A DNA stretch of 64,000 nucleotides from Paragorgia papillata. Taxonomy: Eukaryota > Cnidaria > Anthozoa > Scleralcyonacea > Coralliidae. The notes beneath the pieces were generated by a model, which worked only from the letters and a program-made list of their open reading frames with translations, was not told where the DNA came from and ran no database searches. Of the stretch, positions 44,308 through 54,252 are shown piece after piece; positions within the stretch are counted from its first letter, which is position 1; each line of letters begins with the position of its first letter. The translations under genes and the position numbers were made by a program. Where the stretch lies: positions 880,001 to 944,000 of the forward strand of contig JAWNZC010000177.1 in the NCBI GenBank assembly GCA_035771165.1. The letters run 5' to 3'.

Positions 44308-44538
44308 TTAAAGCCCTAATCAAACGAGAACGCAAGTCATCGCAAGTTGGCAGTCAGAATTTCTGTGGCGGTCGTTCGAACACCCAAATTAACAAAATAA
44401 AGGTTTCATGAGTGTTTTAAACAAGTTTTAACTTTGTCACGATATATGATATTTTCGGGAAACTATTCAGAGCGGCTGGCTGAGATAGCGTGACCGCCAA
44501 CTTGCGATGACTTGCGTTCTCGTTTGATTAGGGCTTAA
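44308..44538. mobile_element. 230-bp MITE with about 45-bp terminal inverted repeats
   Basis: ttaaagccctaatcaaacg, then agaacgcaagtcatcgcaag, at the left is inverted at the right as cttgcgatgacttgcgttct, then cgtttgattagggcttaa. There is no ORF. Confidence 0.88.
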
Positions 44539-45814
44539 AACAAGATTAAATAGAATATTAAAATAAGAAAGTTTATCTCGACAAGATTTGGAGGTTTTGC
44601 AGTGAAGGGGACACATCTCGGGAACCTGCGCATAAAATGTTCGAACACATTTTTGACTAACCTTTTCAGGCGCATTATTGTGGGGAAAAGTTAGTCTACT
44701 TTGTCAAATCCCCGACTGACACACAATATCATTGTGTATTATATTTAGTATCACCCTAGCTGCTATTTTTTGCAATCGCAAAATTTTTAACAAATTTACT
44801 TTATGCCACACCATGCAGTAACACCACGTGTGCCATAATACGTGCTGACGTAGCTTATTACAGATTTGACCAAAACATTACAATATTTCCCGTTTTACTA
44901 CCGTCGATTGCATCTACCTCCGCCAGCGTCAAACTTCAACGTTTCCCACGAGCATTTGACAGGTTTCTTTTAGCTCAACCAATCACGTTTAACCAGCCTT
45001 TTGATATTTTTAACGATTGGCAATTTCTTTGGAAAAGTTATATTTTCGCGTGTGTGCAACACAAATTGACAAAGTCTATTGTTTGTTTGTGTGAATACGA
45101 TACAAGTTGAAATTTTAAGGTAGTGTTTATTACAAACTTATCAGTCAACTTATTCTTTTGATGCATTTAATTCCGACCAATAATTTAAATTTTGAAGAAT
45201 AAGTAGAATTTGAAAACTTTTTAAAAGCCGTTTTGATCATAACGTTGAACAATTGTCGCATGCATAATTTATTCAAGCAGATTTTTTGTTTCAAGATTTC
45301 TTTTGAGGTGTCGTTAAGATATTTTGTCTTTGTTTTAAGAAAAATTAATTTCTAAAAAAAAGCAAGATAGATTTGTATCTTAGAGACGAGATAAAAAATC
45401 TTAAAACAAGTATTTTTAATTCTTATAACAATATTTTAGAGATTTAACAGCATGTGATCTGCTTCATTGATTGTTACAAGAGATTTACAAGTCTTTCTTA
45501 ACAAACATTCCTTATTTTTTTCCATGAAAAGTTTTTCTTTAACATTAGTTTTGTTTTCAACGACTGTACAACACAAATTCACAAGTATTTTCATCAGTAT
45601 AGTTTATTCTTTGTTCGTGTCAATATGTCACAAACCAAAAGCCTTCTCTCCGAAGCGCCGTTTGATGTCCTGCATGTACAACAAGTACAGTTTGAGTGCA
45701 GTTTTATTCAGACGTTGAACTTAAACCAATCATCATATAATTGTTCAGTCCAAAGATTACATTTCCTGTTTTAAGATATTTTCTTCTGTCCTTAAAAAAA
45801 TGTATTAATTAAAT
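44539..45814. other. AT-rich spacer, no recognised gene
   Basis: It contains no coding-like frame and no clear element boundary. Phrases such as acacaaattgacaa recur loosely, also at 46470-46515. Confidence 0.45.
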
Positions 45815-46023
45815 CCAGTTAACTGGGCTGACTCGTGTCGCGAAATTCTTTCCTCGGCCACAAAAGGAGATTTTAATCAACGTTAGGATCCGTTTACATC
45901 TAAACTAAACCAATTCTTCTTTGTAAATTTAGTTTATGCGAGTTTCAAAACCACAGTGAGATCCTAATCAATCGCGTGAGCCCAGTTAACCGGGCTAGCC
46001 CGGCTCATGTAAACAGCCCCTTA
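45815..46023. mobile_element. Harbinger-like MITE, inverted copy of 35320-35547 with one end lost
   Basis: The right end ggctcatgtaaacagcccc is followed by TTA. The interior is the reverse complement of the 35320 copy. The left terminus is missing up to the CCAGTTAACTGGGC subterminal motif. Confidence 0.82.
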
Positions 46024-46724
46024 GAGATTATGTTAGATCTTTTTATATAATTGCAACAAAATTCTGAAGATTTGCACTATTTGCTTCGTTGATTATTTTT
46101 TCTCGATACACATGACAAATATTCTTTAAAAAATCTTTCTTATTCAACTGACAAGGTTTTTTTTCTTGATAGATTAGTTTGTTGTGCATGTTACTAAGAC
46201 ACAAATTAAATTTTTTTTTCTACAAAAGTTTGATATGTGCAACAGACAAATCGGAACCAGTTTTATTAGTTTGTTTGAGTCACCATGAAACAAATCGAAA
46301 TGCTCTTTCTTATAAAGGTTGACCGTTGACGTGCACAACACAAAACAAAACACAAATTGAAATACTTTTGTTTAAAACGTTTGACGTGACAACACAAGGC
46401 AGATGTGAAATGCCAGCTCTTTCTTTAAAAGTTTGACGTGTATGCAAGTTAGAATTGAGATGGCGGTTCCGTTTCGTAAAACGTTTGACGCGTGTACAAC
46501 GCAAATTGACAACTTTTTATTAACAAAGCCCTAGCATGTTTAAAAGCTGTCATGAGCGACCTGCATTTCAAAAACGCCTTTTGTCAACGAAACACTAGTT
46601 GGGAAGTTTTGACGTATTTGGCAAAGAATCAAGCTTTGGTTCAAAAATCGTTATGATAAAAAACGTTGTTTGTCAAGAAAAAAGTTGTCAAGACAATTAC
46701 GATCTGTATACGTGCACTCAGGCT
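46024..46724. other. Spacer with degenerate tandem motif
   Basis: Five or six loose copies of a motif like tttgacgtgtacaacacaaattgaaat occur between about 46170 and 46515, suggesting a decayed tandem repeat. No gene. Confidence 0.45.
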
Positions 46725-47115
46725 TAAACCCTTTATTGGCCAGGTTTCCGGGAGCTCTCCCCCCCTGACGAGTAAAATCATGTGGCGTTAGTCAGAATAA
46801 AATTAATAAGTAGACAAAAAGCAACTGCATGTGGCTAGTAAAGAGTTCAAAAGGAGTTTTTAACCCTTTATTGGCCATGCAGGTTTCTGGGAGCTCTCCA
46901 CTTGACGATCGAGTAAAATCGTCTGGCGTTAGCCAGAGTAAAATGTATAAGTAGACAAAAAGTAACTGTGGCCATAAAGGGTTAAAGGAGATAGTTTTTA
47001 ACCCTTTGTCGCGGCCAGGTTTCCAGGAGCTCTCCCCTTGACGACTAAAATCGTTTGGCGTAAGTCAGAGTAAAATTAATAAGTAAACAAAAAGCAACTG
47101 TGGCAACATGTACTA
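46725..47115. repeat. Three TTAACCCTTTA-family elements in tandem
   Basis: Each copy has taaacccttta or ttaaccctttg, a ggccaggtttccrggagctc block, cgtctggcgttagccagagt and a tagtaaagggttaaagg-like end. Copies begin near 46727, 46860 and 47008. Confidence 0.85.
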
Positions 47116-47210
47116 ATATATGATATAAAACTTAGTTTTGGTGTGTTGCTTCCGTAAGAGGCACGTAAAGGGTTGATTTAAACCTGAATTAAACATTTGA
47201 ATTTTGAAAC

Positions 47211-47344
47211 TAAGGCTATGTGCACACGGTAACGTTTCCGAGCGTTTTCGTATTTCAAGTAATGAGCTGATTGTTTTCGATTCCCTTGAGAACAGTAAAC
47301 AATACGAAAACGCTTGGAAACGTTACCGTGTGCACATAGCCTAA
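47211..47344. mobile_element. 134-bp MITE, ends TAAGGCTATGTGCACACGG
   Basis: aggctatgtgcacacggtaa, then cgtttccgagcgttttcgta, is inverted at the right (tacgaaaacgcttggaaacg, ttaccgtgtgcacatagcct). Arms are about 40 bp. Confidence 0.9.
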
Positions 47345-47805
47345 GTAAGTTTAATTTAAAAACGTTTTAAGATTTTTTGTTTCAGATATACCTCGAGTTT
47401 TATGTAGGTTTTGTTTGTTGAATTTTGTAACGTTTTTAATTTTTATTTCTCTGTACTGTTGACTATAAGTGACAAAAAATATTTCTATAGATATAATTTG
47501 TAGTACCAGCTCAAATTACTAACTATATTTGTCAACTGGAAGGACACCTGTGAACGGAATCATTGATGCGTGTTCACAAACTTAGCGTGGCAATATAATG
47601 CCACCCGCTGTGTTGATTAACACTACTGCACTAGAAACGCACAGCATGTGGCATTTTCATACAATAAGTTAACAGCACGAGGTCTAGAGCTGTTTCAAGG
47701 GTTCTAGCGGACTACAATAGTCCAACGGACACGTCAAGAGAGCCATTATAAGAATACCTGTCTACTTCTAAACGTGCATTACTGCATTTACAAACATAAA
47801 CCGGA
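47345..47805. other. Spacer, nothing recognised
   Basis: No coding-like frame and no clear repeat. Confidence 0.4.
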
Positions 47806-47807
47806 AC

Positions 47808-48034
47808 CTCCCGCACAGACGACCAAGTTTTCCTTGACAAGTTTTATTTGTTCGTGTGTACCACGCAAATTGACAAGTTTTTCCTTGACAAGGAGCCTTG
47901 TTCAACCGTACACACGAGCAATTATAAATTGTCAAGGAAAATTGTTGGGGAAAAACGTGTTCATCGTACACACGAGCAAGGAAAGTTACCAAGGAACTTG
48001 TCAAGAAAAACTTGGTCGTCTGTGCGGAGCTTTA
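47808..48034. mobile_element. MITE with GCACAGACGACCAAGTTTT ends
   Basis: The left end cgcacagacgaccaagtttt and right end aaaacttggtcgtctgtgcg are inverted. Internal repeats of ttgtcaaggaaaa and cgtacacacgagca occur in both orientations. The open frames here are artefacts. Confidence 0.87.
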
Positions 48035-48339
48035 TTGTCTACCGACCAAGAAATCTTTCTTTACAAATAAAATTGTCTAGCCGGTTTGCGTTATAGACAA
48101 ACGGACGAAAAACGTACCCTTTTTGGCAAGCTCTGTGCGGAATGAATTAAACAATAGTTAGTTAAACGTAAAGTACAAAAATATAATCGCACATATGTTT
48201 GCAATTGACACAGACAAACTGAGAATGAAAAGGAGAATTTTCATCATGTTTGAGATATTATGAGCAAAATGTTCTTATCAATTTCAAAATATAAAATGCC
48301 GCAGAAAGTTTGTTTGTTAGAAACAGCTGGAGGTCGCAC

Positions 48340-48760
48340 AGTGGTTAGCAGGGACGTATAGCCAGGGTTTTGAAAGGGGAGGAGCGAAACTTCTTAGGGG
48401 GTCCGGGGGCATGCTCCCCTGGAAAATTTTGAAATCTAGAGTCTCTAAAATGGCATTTCGTGCATTTTGCGAGAAGATTTTACACAATTCTGAAAGTTTG
48501 AAAAGTCATAAAATACTAAAAAAAAACAACCGTTGAGTCAAGTTACATGCGTGCGACACATACGGAGACTGGATAATTAGGAGCCAAGGAAGGTACCATT
48601 TCATATTATTAGTCACTAGCGTCAGAAGAGTGACTGAGATCCAGTCAATAACCGCTGGGTAAATCACCTGTGCATCTGAGTACGAGTGTTCAAAACAAAA
48701 TTTCATAATGCAAAGGGGGGGGGGGAGCAACCACTGCCACCGCTCCCCCTGGCTACGTGG
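48340..48760. repeat. Dispersed GGGGGTCCGGGGGCATG repeat, copy 2
   Basis: The boundary-like words ggacgtatagccaggg at about 48350 and ccctggctacgt at about 48747 are inverted, and the core at 48398-48460 matches 1714-1760. It includes a run of about ten G near 48715. Confidence 0.6.
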
Positions 48761-48854
48761 TGGTTAGAGCACGTGCCTTTCGCCCCGGCAGTACATGGGT
48801 AATGCCAGTTATCAGGTTAACTGAAACTGAAGACTTAATTGCTCGCATGAAGAG

Positions 48855-49305
48855 TGCTTTTGACTCTACTGAACAACGCAGGTTCCTGTAGTAACACTGG
48901 ACCAATGAAGGATGGCTTTAAATTACTGGACCTCTAGGGAGAACAGTTTAGATATATGACTGATAGGGTTATCCAATATCTGAAATAAAGTTAGTTTAGT
49001 TTACTGTTTCCTCCTGTAGTAACACTGGACCAATGAGGGATGGTCCGGCTTACTAGACCTCTAGTTAGAACAGTTTAAATATGACTGATAGGGTTATCCA
49101 ATATAAATAAAGTTAGTTTAGTTTACTCTAGCTTCCTCCTGTAGTAACACTGGACCAATAAAGGATGACCCTTATTGGTTATCCAATATAAATAAAATTA
49201 GTTTAGTTTACTCTGGATTTCTCCTGTAGTAATGCTGGATCGATGAGGGATGGCCCATACGTACTGGATCTCTAGGGAATAACACTGGACCAATGAGGGA
49301 GGTCC
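48855..49305. repeat. 122-bp satellite, inverted copies
   Basis: tcctcctgtagtaacactgg and actgatagggttatccaata are the reverse complement of the units at 24340-25195. Three to four decayed copies. Confidence 0.88.
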
Positions 49306-49770
49306 TTTTAGTTTTGTTTTTGCGATGATCGGATGATGATCGGGCCATGATCGGAGTTCTACGGCAGTAGTGCTCTGGGGCGAATGGGCTGAGTTCTAAA
49401 CATGGCGACGCGGGAAATTCAAAGATTAATTTAATTCAAAGTTTGAATGCGCTATACGTTTTAATAGTTGGTCAAAGATCATTCTTTTGAAGCCAGGTAA
49501 GATTATAAAACACTATTATTGTTATTTGGACGGTTGAACTAAATTTTTACATGAAGTGTTGGTTGTAAAAATGTAAAATAAAACTCATAAGTATAAACTA
49601 TATAGATGAAGCAATTATTGATTACGCCACCACTTCTGAAATTTGAATGTCTTTTTACCGACACAAATACAAGCCAGGATTCCCTAAAAACTCTTTTAAT
49701 GTAAAGCTGAAGGTTTAAATTGTGTGTGCTTGATGTTTTTCATGAAGTTAATCGGGTAATTTTAAAGAAA
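49306..49770. other. Spacer, nothing recognised
   Basis: No coding-like frame or repeat family was identified. Confidence 0.4.
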
Positions 49771-49774
49771 ATGG

Positions 49775-49960
49775 CAATTGAATTTGACGGCACCGAAAAA
49801 GATGGCGGCGGTACATTTGACCACAATGCTTTGCGACCTCAAATCAGCTGAAATAACAACTAAATTTTGCAAGAAACTGCAAGAAACAATATTTATTATG
49901 TGCAAAGGATTGTGGTTAAGTGAACAAGTCGCCATCTTTTTTGGTACAGTCAATTGATCA
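49775..49960. mobile_element. MITE, second copy of the 5500-5760 family
   Basis: tgacggcaccgaaaaagatgg at the left and gccatcttttttggtacagtc at the right are inverted. The inner ccacaatgctttgcgacctc matches the element at 5500-5760. Confidence 0.82.
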
Positions 49961-50515
49961 TTGATGTGGTGATAGTCAGTGGTGGACACTTGATGAAATA
50001 TTCGGGGGGCGAGTGCCGGCACGGACCTTCTAGGGGGTGTGGGGGCATGGACCCCCGGAAAATTTTTAAAATTTGGATCTCTGAAATGGCATTTGCAGCA
50101 TTCTGAGAACACATTTTGTAAAAAATTTTAGGTTTTCAAAACACTATTTTAATGGTGCATTTTGTTATAAATCACATGCTAAGCATAAAAAAAACAACAT
50201 TTCAGAGAAAATATTTTGCGAAGCAAAATTCAAATGACAATGGAAAAATGCGAAGCATCAAGCATGTTGTAACTTGTAAGAAATTTCTTTATCCAAACTT
50301 ACTTCATAAGACTTATTTTGTGGGATTAGAATACTTTCGCTTGTTTTTATTAAAACACGCCATTTTGCTGCTGTTGTTATGGTAATAACTAATAAGTAGT
50401 GCTTCCACTTCTTGAAATGAAAACTTTCTTGTGCTTCCACTTTTCAAAATGAAAGCTTCAGCTAAAATTATTGGGGGGGTGATCGCCCCCCCTAGTGTCC
50501 GCCACTAGTGATAGT
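49961..50515. repeat. Dispersed GGGGGTCCGGGGGCATG repeat, copy 3
   Basis: gtcagtggtggacactt at about 49977 and gtgtccgccactagtg at about 50498 are inverted ends. The core ggggtgtgggggcatggacc is at about 50035. This gives an element of about 540 bp. Confidence 0.7.
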
Positions 50516-51300
50516 TGATGAGAGTGAAAGAGAGCTGAGAAGTTTTGATAGCAAATTATTTTAATTAAGACAAATATAACCATTTACAGTAATAAGGTGC
50601 ACAATGAATTAAAAAAATAACTTTTACTAAATTCTATTATTAAGCAGTTTGCTTGCTTAGTCAACACACTATTCCAAAACGTTATGTTTGGAATTACTGT
50701 AAAGATGGGGGAGTTCTCAAATAAGTGGTTGTCATCCCTTACAAAAGAATACTATTGGGCTCTTGCAGGTGACATCAAAGTCACCATGTTGGGTGGCAAC
50801 GTCAAAGTACCTTGAACATTTAGTGAACCAAATAATGAATGGTGATCCTTTTGTTTATATGGATTTGCCACCCAGCTTGGGAATACGTGCAAGAAGTCAA
50901 TAGGAGCATATAGGCAACTCATAGAAATTGTTCCAATTACCAATAGAAATTACCTCTGAAGCCTTGTATAGAGATCTATAGGTACTGTATTCCTATGTAC
51001 ATTGCCTACAAGAAACATACAGTATTGTACTGTATTCCTATGTACATTGCCTACAAGAAACATTCCAATTGCTTATATAAATCTATATACTTTATAGATT
51101 TTTTTGTAAGGTGTAAGGTGCAAGTGTATATTTTTATCTTTTTACAGATATATACACAGTATACAGTATATAAATAATTAGTTACAAGCAACATCCTTAA
51201 ATTCTATCAAATATATAGTGAATTACTGGCTGTTAGTTACTCATATAGGAGCAAGCTGTTACAGTATAGTTAGTAATATTATATAATCATATTTATGGTA
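50516..51300. other. AT-rich spacer
   Basis: It contains a direct duplication of about 35 bp (gtattcctatgtacattgcc) at about 50988 and 51033. A foldback (gtcaaagtaccttgaac-type) may lie around 50770. No gene. Confidence 0.45.
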
Positions 51301-51302
51301 TA

Positions 51303-51345
<43 letters not shown>

Positions 51346-51351
51346 AAGTAT

Positions 51352-51447
51352 AAAGTATAGTTTTACCTTAAAGTCTTCGCTACCAGAGGTTTCACCCTAA
51401 ACGGTGAAACCTCTGGTAGCGAAGACTTTAAGGTAAAACTATACTTT
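51352..51447. repeat. Perfect palindrome, 45-bp arms, inside (TA)n
   Basis: Arm 51352-51396 is the exact reverse complement of 51403-51447, with a six-base ctaaac loop. It is bordered on the left by a TA run (51305-51343). More TA runs follow at 51512-51552. Confidence 0.95.
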
Positions 51448-51559
51448 GTATTTTGCTCTATCTATATATGGTATTGAGCACTCTCTAACATTTCGTGAAC
51501 CATAACTCACTTATATATATATATATTATTATATATATATATATATATATAATTTGCTC

Positions 51560-52100
51560 TACTATTTAGTATTGAGCACTTTTGACACAACGAATACAAG
51601 GTTTCTCCCTATATATATGTACTGTATATATACAAACGAGCACGTGTGATTTTGTTCACAGAATGTTGGAAAGTGCTCAATACCATAAATCTTAATTCAT
51701 GTTAAAGCATATTAATTATGTCATAATTAAGATAATTATGTACTTTAAAGTACAACATTGCAATATTTTTTTGAAACATTTTGCCATACAGCAAAAGTAG
51801 TGACAACACTTCAGTATAGTTTGATGAAGTGAGTCTGCACTGTGTTTACATGTATTTCTTGCTCTTATTTTAATACATGTACCGGTATCCGTTTTCTCTA
51901 TTCTGTGGCTAGTATGCACATGAATCCAACCATAATATTCAGTTGTCTTCTGTAGTTATGAACTTTTTCATAGACTGCGTACTCTGTCTTGTATTTGCTG
52001 GTTACTATACAAGTATTTCTTGCTCTAGAGCTTGACCAAGTTATTTGGCATCTTATCGATCTTTGCTTGGTAGATTTTCACATTGTGGTAATGTGTCACT
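51560..52100. other. Spacer downstream of the cadherin gene, nothing firm
   Basis: No coding-like frame was recognised. The cadherin 3' untranslated region may lie here if the proposed terminal exon is right. Confidence 0.35.
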
Positions 52101-52101
52101 T

Positions 52102-52166
52102 TCAAGTGTTCAATTCCGTTTCTATTTCTTTGTCCGAAGCCTCCTCCTCCTCCTCCTCTTCATCAT
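52102..52166 (-). CDS. Candidate terminal exon of the cadherin gene
   Basis: Acceptor atatcctag, then two bases and DEEEEEEEASDKEIETELNT and a stop. An acidic terminal tail is reasonable for a cytoplasmic end. However, the required phase 1 does not follow from the preferred donor of the preceding candidate exon. Frame 0 would give a basic tail instead. Treat as tentative. Confidence 0.25.
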
Positions 52167-52307
52167 CTAGGATATAATATTTTAAAACAATGTCAATGAA
52201 AAATGGTCTGTAAGTGCATTTTTTATCTTATTAATATATTTGCATTACTGGTAGATGAAAAAAGCCAAATAAATAAATAAATAAATAAAGACAAATCATA
52301 AAATTTT

Positions 52308-52352
52308 TTTTTTGTTTGTTTGTTTGTTTGTTTGTTTGTTTGTTTGTTTGTT

Positions 52353-52395
<43 letters not shown>

Positions 52396-52525
52396 TTGTT
52401 TGTTTGTTTGTTTGTTTGTTTGTTTGTTTGGTTGTTTATTTATATACATTTATTTATTTATTTATTTATTTATACATGTATATTTATTTATATTTATTTA
52501 TTTATTTATTTATTAATATTTATTA
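52308..52525. repeat. (TTTG)n, (TCTG)n and (TTTA)n tetranucleotide arrays
   Basis: GTTT runs flank a GTCT run, and then TTTA follows. A second TTTA stretch lies near 52930-52965. Confidence 0.97.
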
Positions 52526-53375
52526 TAGTTTAATTTTAAGTAAATTTATTCAACCTTTGTTCTTTTTGCCAAATGAAAATAATGCGCGTCGAACTGATGT
52601 TCTTGTGTGAGTAATGAAAGAATTTGATGATTTCACAGACACCCCACAACCAGAGTCGCGTGATATACCTCCAGTCTCGTCCTGACCAATCTGTAATTTC
52701 TCTGTCGGTTAGATAAATTTGTGTTAAAATGTTTTAATTGTGAGGTAGCTTAACCTACTTCTGCCTGAGCTGGCCAAAAATGATCCCTTTTATTAATTTT
52801 ACTTTCAATGTCTAACATCAGATGATTTTACTCATCAAAGGAAGCACTAACTTTCTGACATCCTAGGCAGCAATGGGTTAATATTAATAAAGATATTCAT
52901 AGTTACATGTTTATTTTTTATATTAATTTTTATATATTTATTTGTCTATTTATTTATTTATTTATTATGAAAAAATTGCGTTTATCGTCATATAATGCAT
53001 AAAAATACCTGAGCACGTACTACTCAAATCATTAGAGCGAGACATAGACGATGTTTCCATCGCTTCCGAAGCGACAGTTTCGTTAACCGCAGATCAATTT
53101 CAAAGCGATCACGAGGTGTATTCTTATATACCACGTGATATCTTGTTTACGAGTTAACAATTGGATGTTTATCACGTGGTACATGAGAACACACCTCATG
53201 ATTGCTTTAATATTGATCCGCGGTTAATAAAACTGACACTTCGGAAGCGATAAAAAAATCATCCATGTCTCGCTCTACTGATTGGAGTAGTATGTTACAC
53301 AGAACAGTTGCGTCAGCCGTCAACGAACAAAACAATTGTAATATTAATATTCTCACCTGTTTCACTAGGGCTTAC
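52526..53375. other. Presumed last cadherin intron
   Basis: It holds a trace of the TTAACCCATTG-ended repeat near 52865, and a foldback (gcgagacatagacgatg / catccatgtctcgctc) at about 53036-53276, probably a 240-bp MITE with cgcttccgaagcgacagttt near its left end. No exon was recognised. Confidence 0.5.
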
Positions 53376-53409
53376 TTTTTCCAGTTTTTTACCAGCCTGT
53401 CTGGATTTG
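53376..53409 (-). CDS. Candidate small cytoplasmic exon of the cadherin gene
   Basis: The acceptor after ttttgctttttatgactttag gives one base plus KSRQAGKKLEK, then gtaagc. The phase fits the exon at 54136-54252. Alternative acceptors in the same stretch would extend it. No homology supports it. Confidence 0.3.
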
Positions 53410-53439
53410 CTAAAGTCATAAAAAGCAAAATTCTGCAAG

Positions 53440-53905
53440 TTATTATCTGAAAGGAACTGAAATAGAACATCAACGTTGTTTGTGTGTTTCGTGATCAAAA
53501 CGAAGATTTAATAAATTAATTAGTCTTCGTGAAGACGCTTTCCTGGGTTAGCTAAGACTTTAACAATCTTTTTATTAACGATGGACTTACAAAATAAATA
53601 ATAGACTAATTAGTGTAAAACTGAAGTAAAACTAACGTAACTTTGCCCTTATTTACTTGATAATTGCGAATTTCGGCCTGAAATCATCCCGGCTTACTGG
53701 GCTAGCCCGCTCCATGTAATCGTTTCGTAAACTCATCCCGGTTAACCGGGCTAGCTCGGTCCATGTAATCGTTTCGTAAACTCATCCCGGTTAACCGGGC
53801 TAGCTCGGTCCATGTAATCGTTTCGTAAACTCATCCCGGTTAACCGGGCTAGCTCGGTCCATGTAATCGTTTCGTAAACTCATCCCGGTGTAATCGCCCC
53901 TTTAG
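53440..53905. mobile_element. Inverted copy of the 26450-27048 element, with its end amplified
   Basis: 53440-53690 is the reverse complement of 26460-26810, without the large TA run. Beyond it the CCGGTTAACCGGGCTAGC end is repeated as a 49-bp minisatellite. Confidence 0.75.
53697..53900. repeat. 49-bp minisatellite, four units
   Basis: cgtttcgtaaactcatcccg recurs at 53721, 53770, 53819 and 53868, exactly 49 bp apart. Each unit contains the palindrome CCCGGTTAACCGGG and ends tccatgtaatc. Confidence 0.95.
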
Positions 53906-54039
53906 TCTTTCTGTTAGGAACTCTCCTTATTGACTTAATCGTCTCCTATTTACACTGGCTAGTCATTGTTGTAATAATGTTAGAATTGTTCAAACAGCAG
54001 CACAGAAGCAGCCTTAGAACGTAACAGCACCTTATAATG

Positions 54040-54085
54040 TCCCAGTGCTAGTACTCGGAAGGTTGTGGATTCGAGTCCCGTCTGC
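54040..54085 (+). mobile_element. tRNA-like fragment
   Basis: gttgtggattcgagtcccg resembles a tRNA B-box arm. No A-box at proper spacing is evident. Probably a SINE remnant in a cadherin intron. Confidence 0.35.
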
Positions 54086-54135
54086 TTACGACAGCTTATA
54101 CAACAAAAAACAACTAAAACTTGATTCGAACTGAC

Positions 54136-54252
54136 CTCAGTTCCGCGAAAGAAATGGTAGATCGTGAACTGGGAGAATGTTCCCCTGATCTTCGATAGCG
54201 AGGATTGCTGAGTGGATAAGAAATCCCATCTTTTGCTTCTTCCTTTTTCATT
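54136..54252 (-). CDS. Cadherin exon: cytoplasmic segment
   Basis: It encodes MKKEEAKDGISYPLSNPRYR, then RSGEHSPSSRSTISFAEL. Serine-rich with possible phosphorylation sites. Acceptor tattttcag is good; donor gtcagt is weaker. If not spliced, the frame ends a few codons later (SVRIKF and stop), which would be an alternative C-terminus. Confidence 0.8.

Noticed and set aside
53265..53498. Overlapping 61-codon frames on both strands
   Set aside because: They overlap the edge of the 53440 element and the candidate cadherin exon. Neither has independent coding support.
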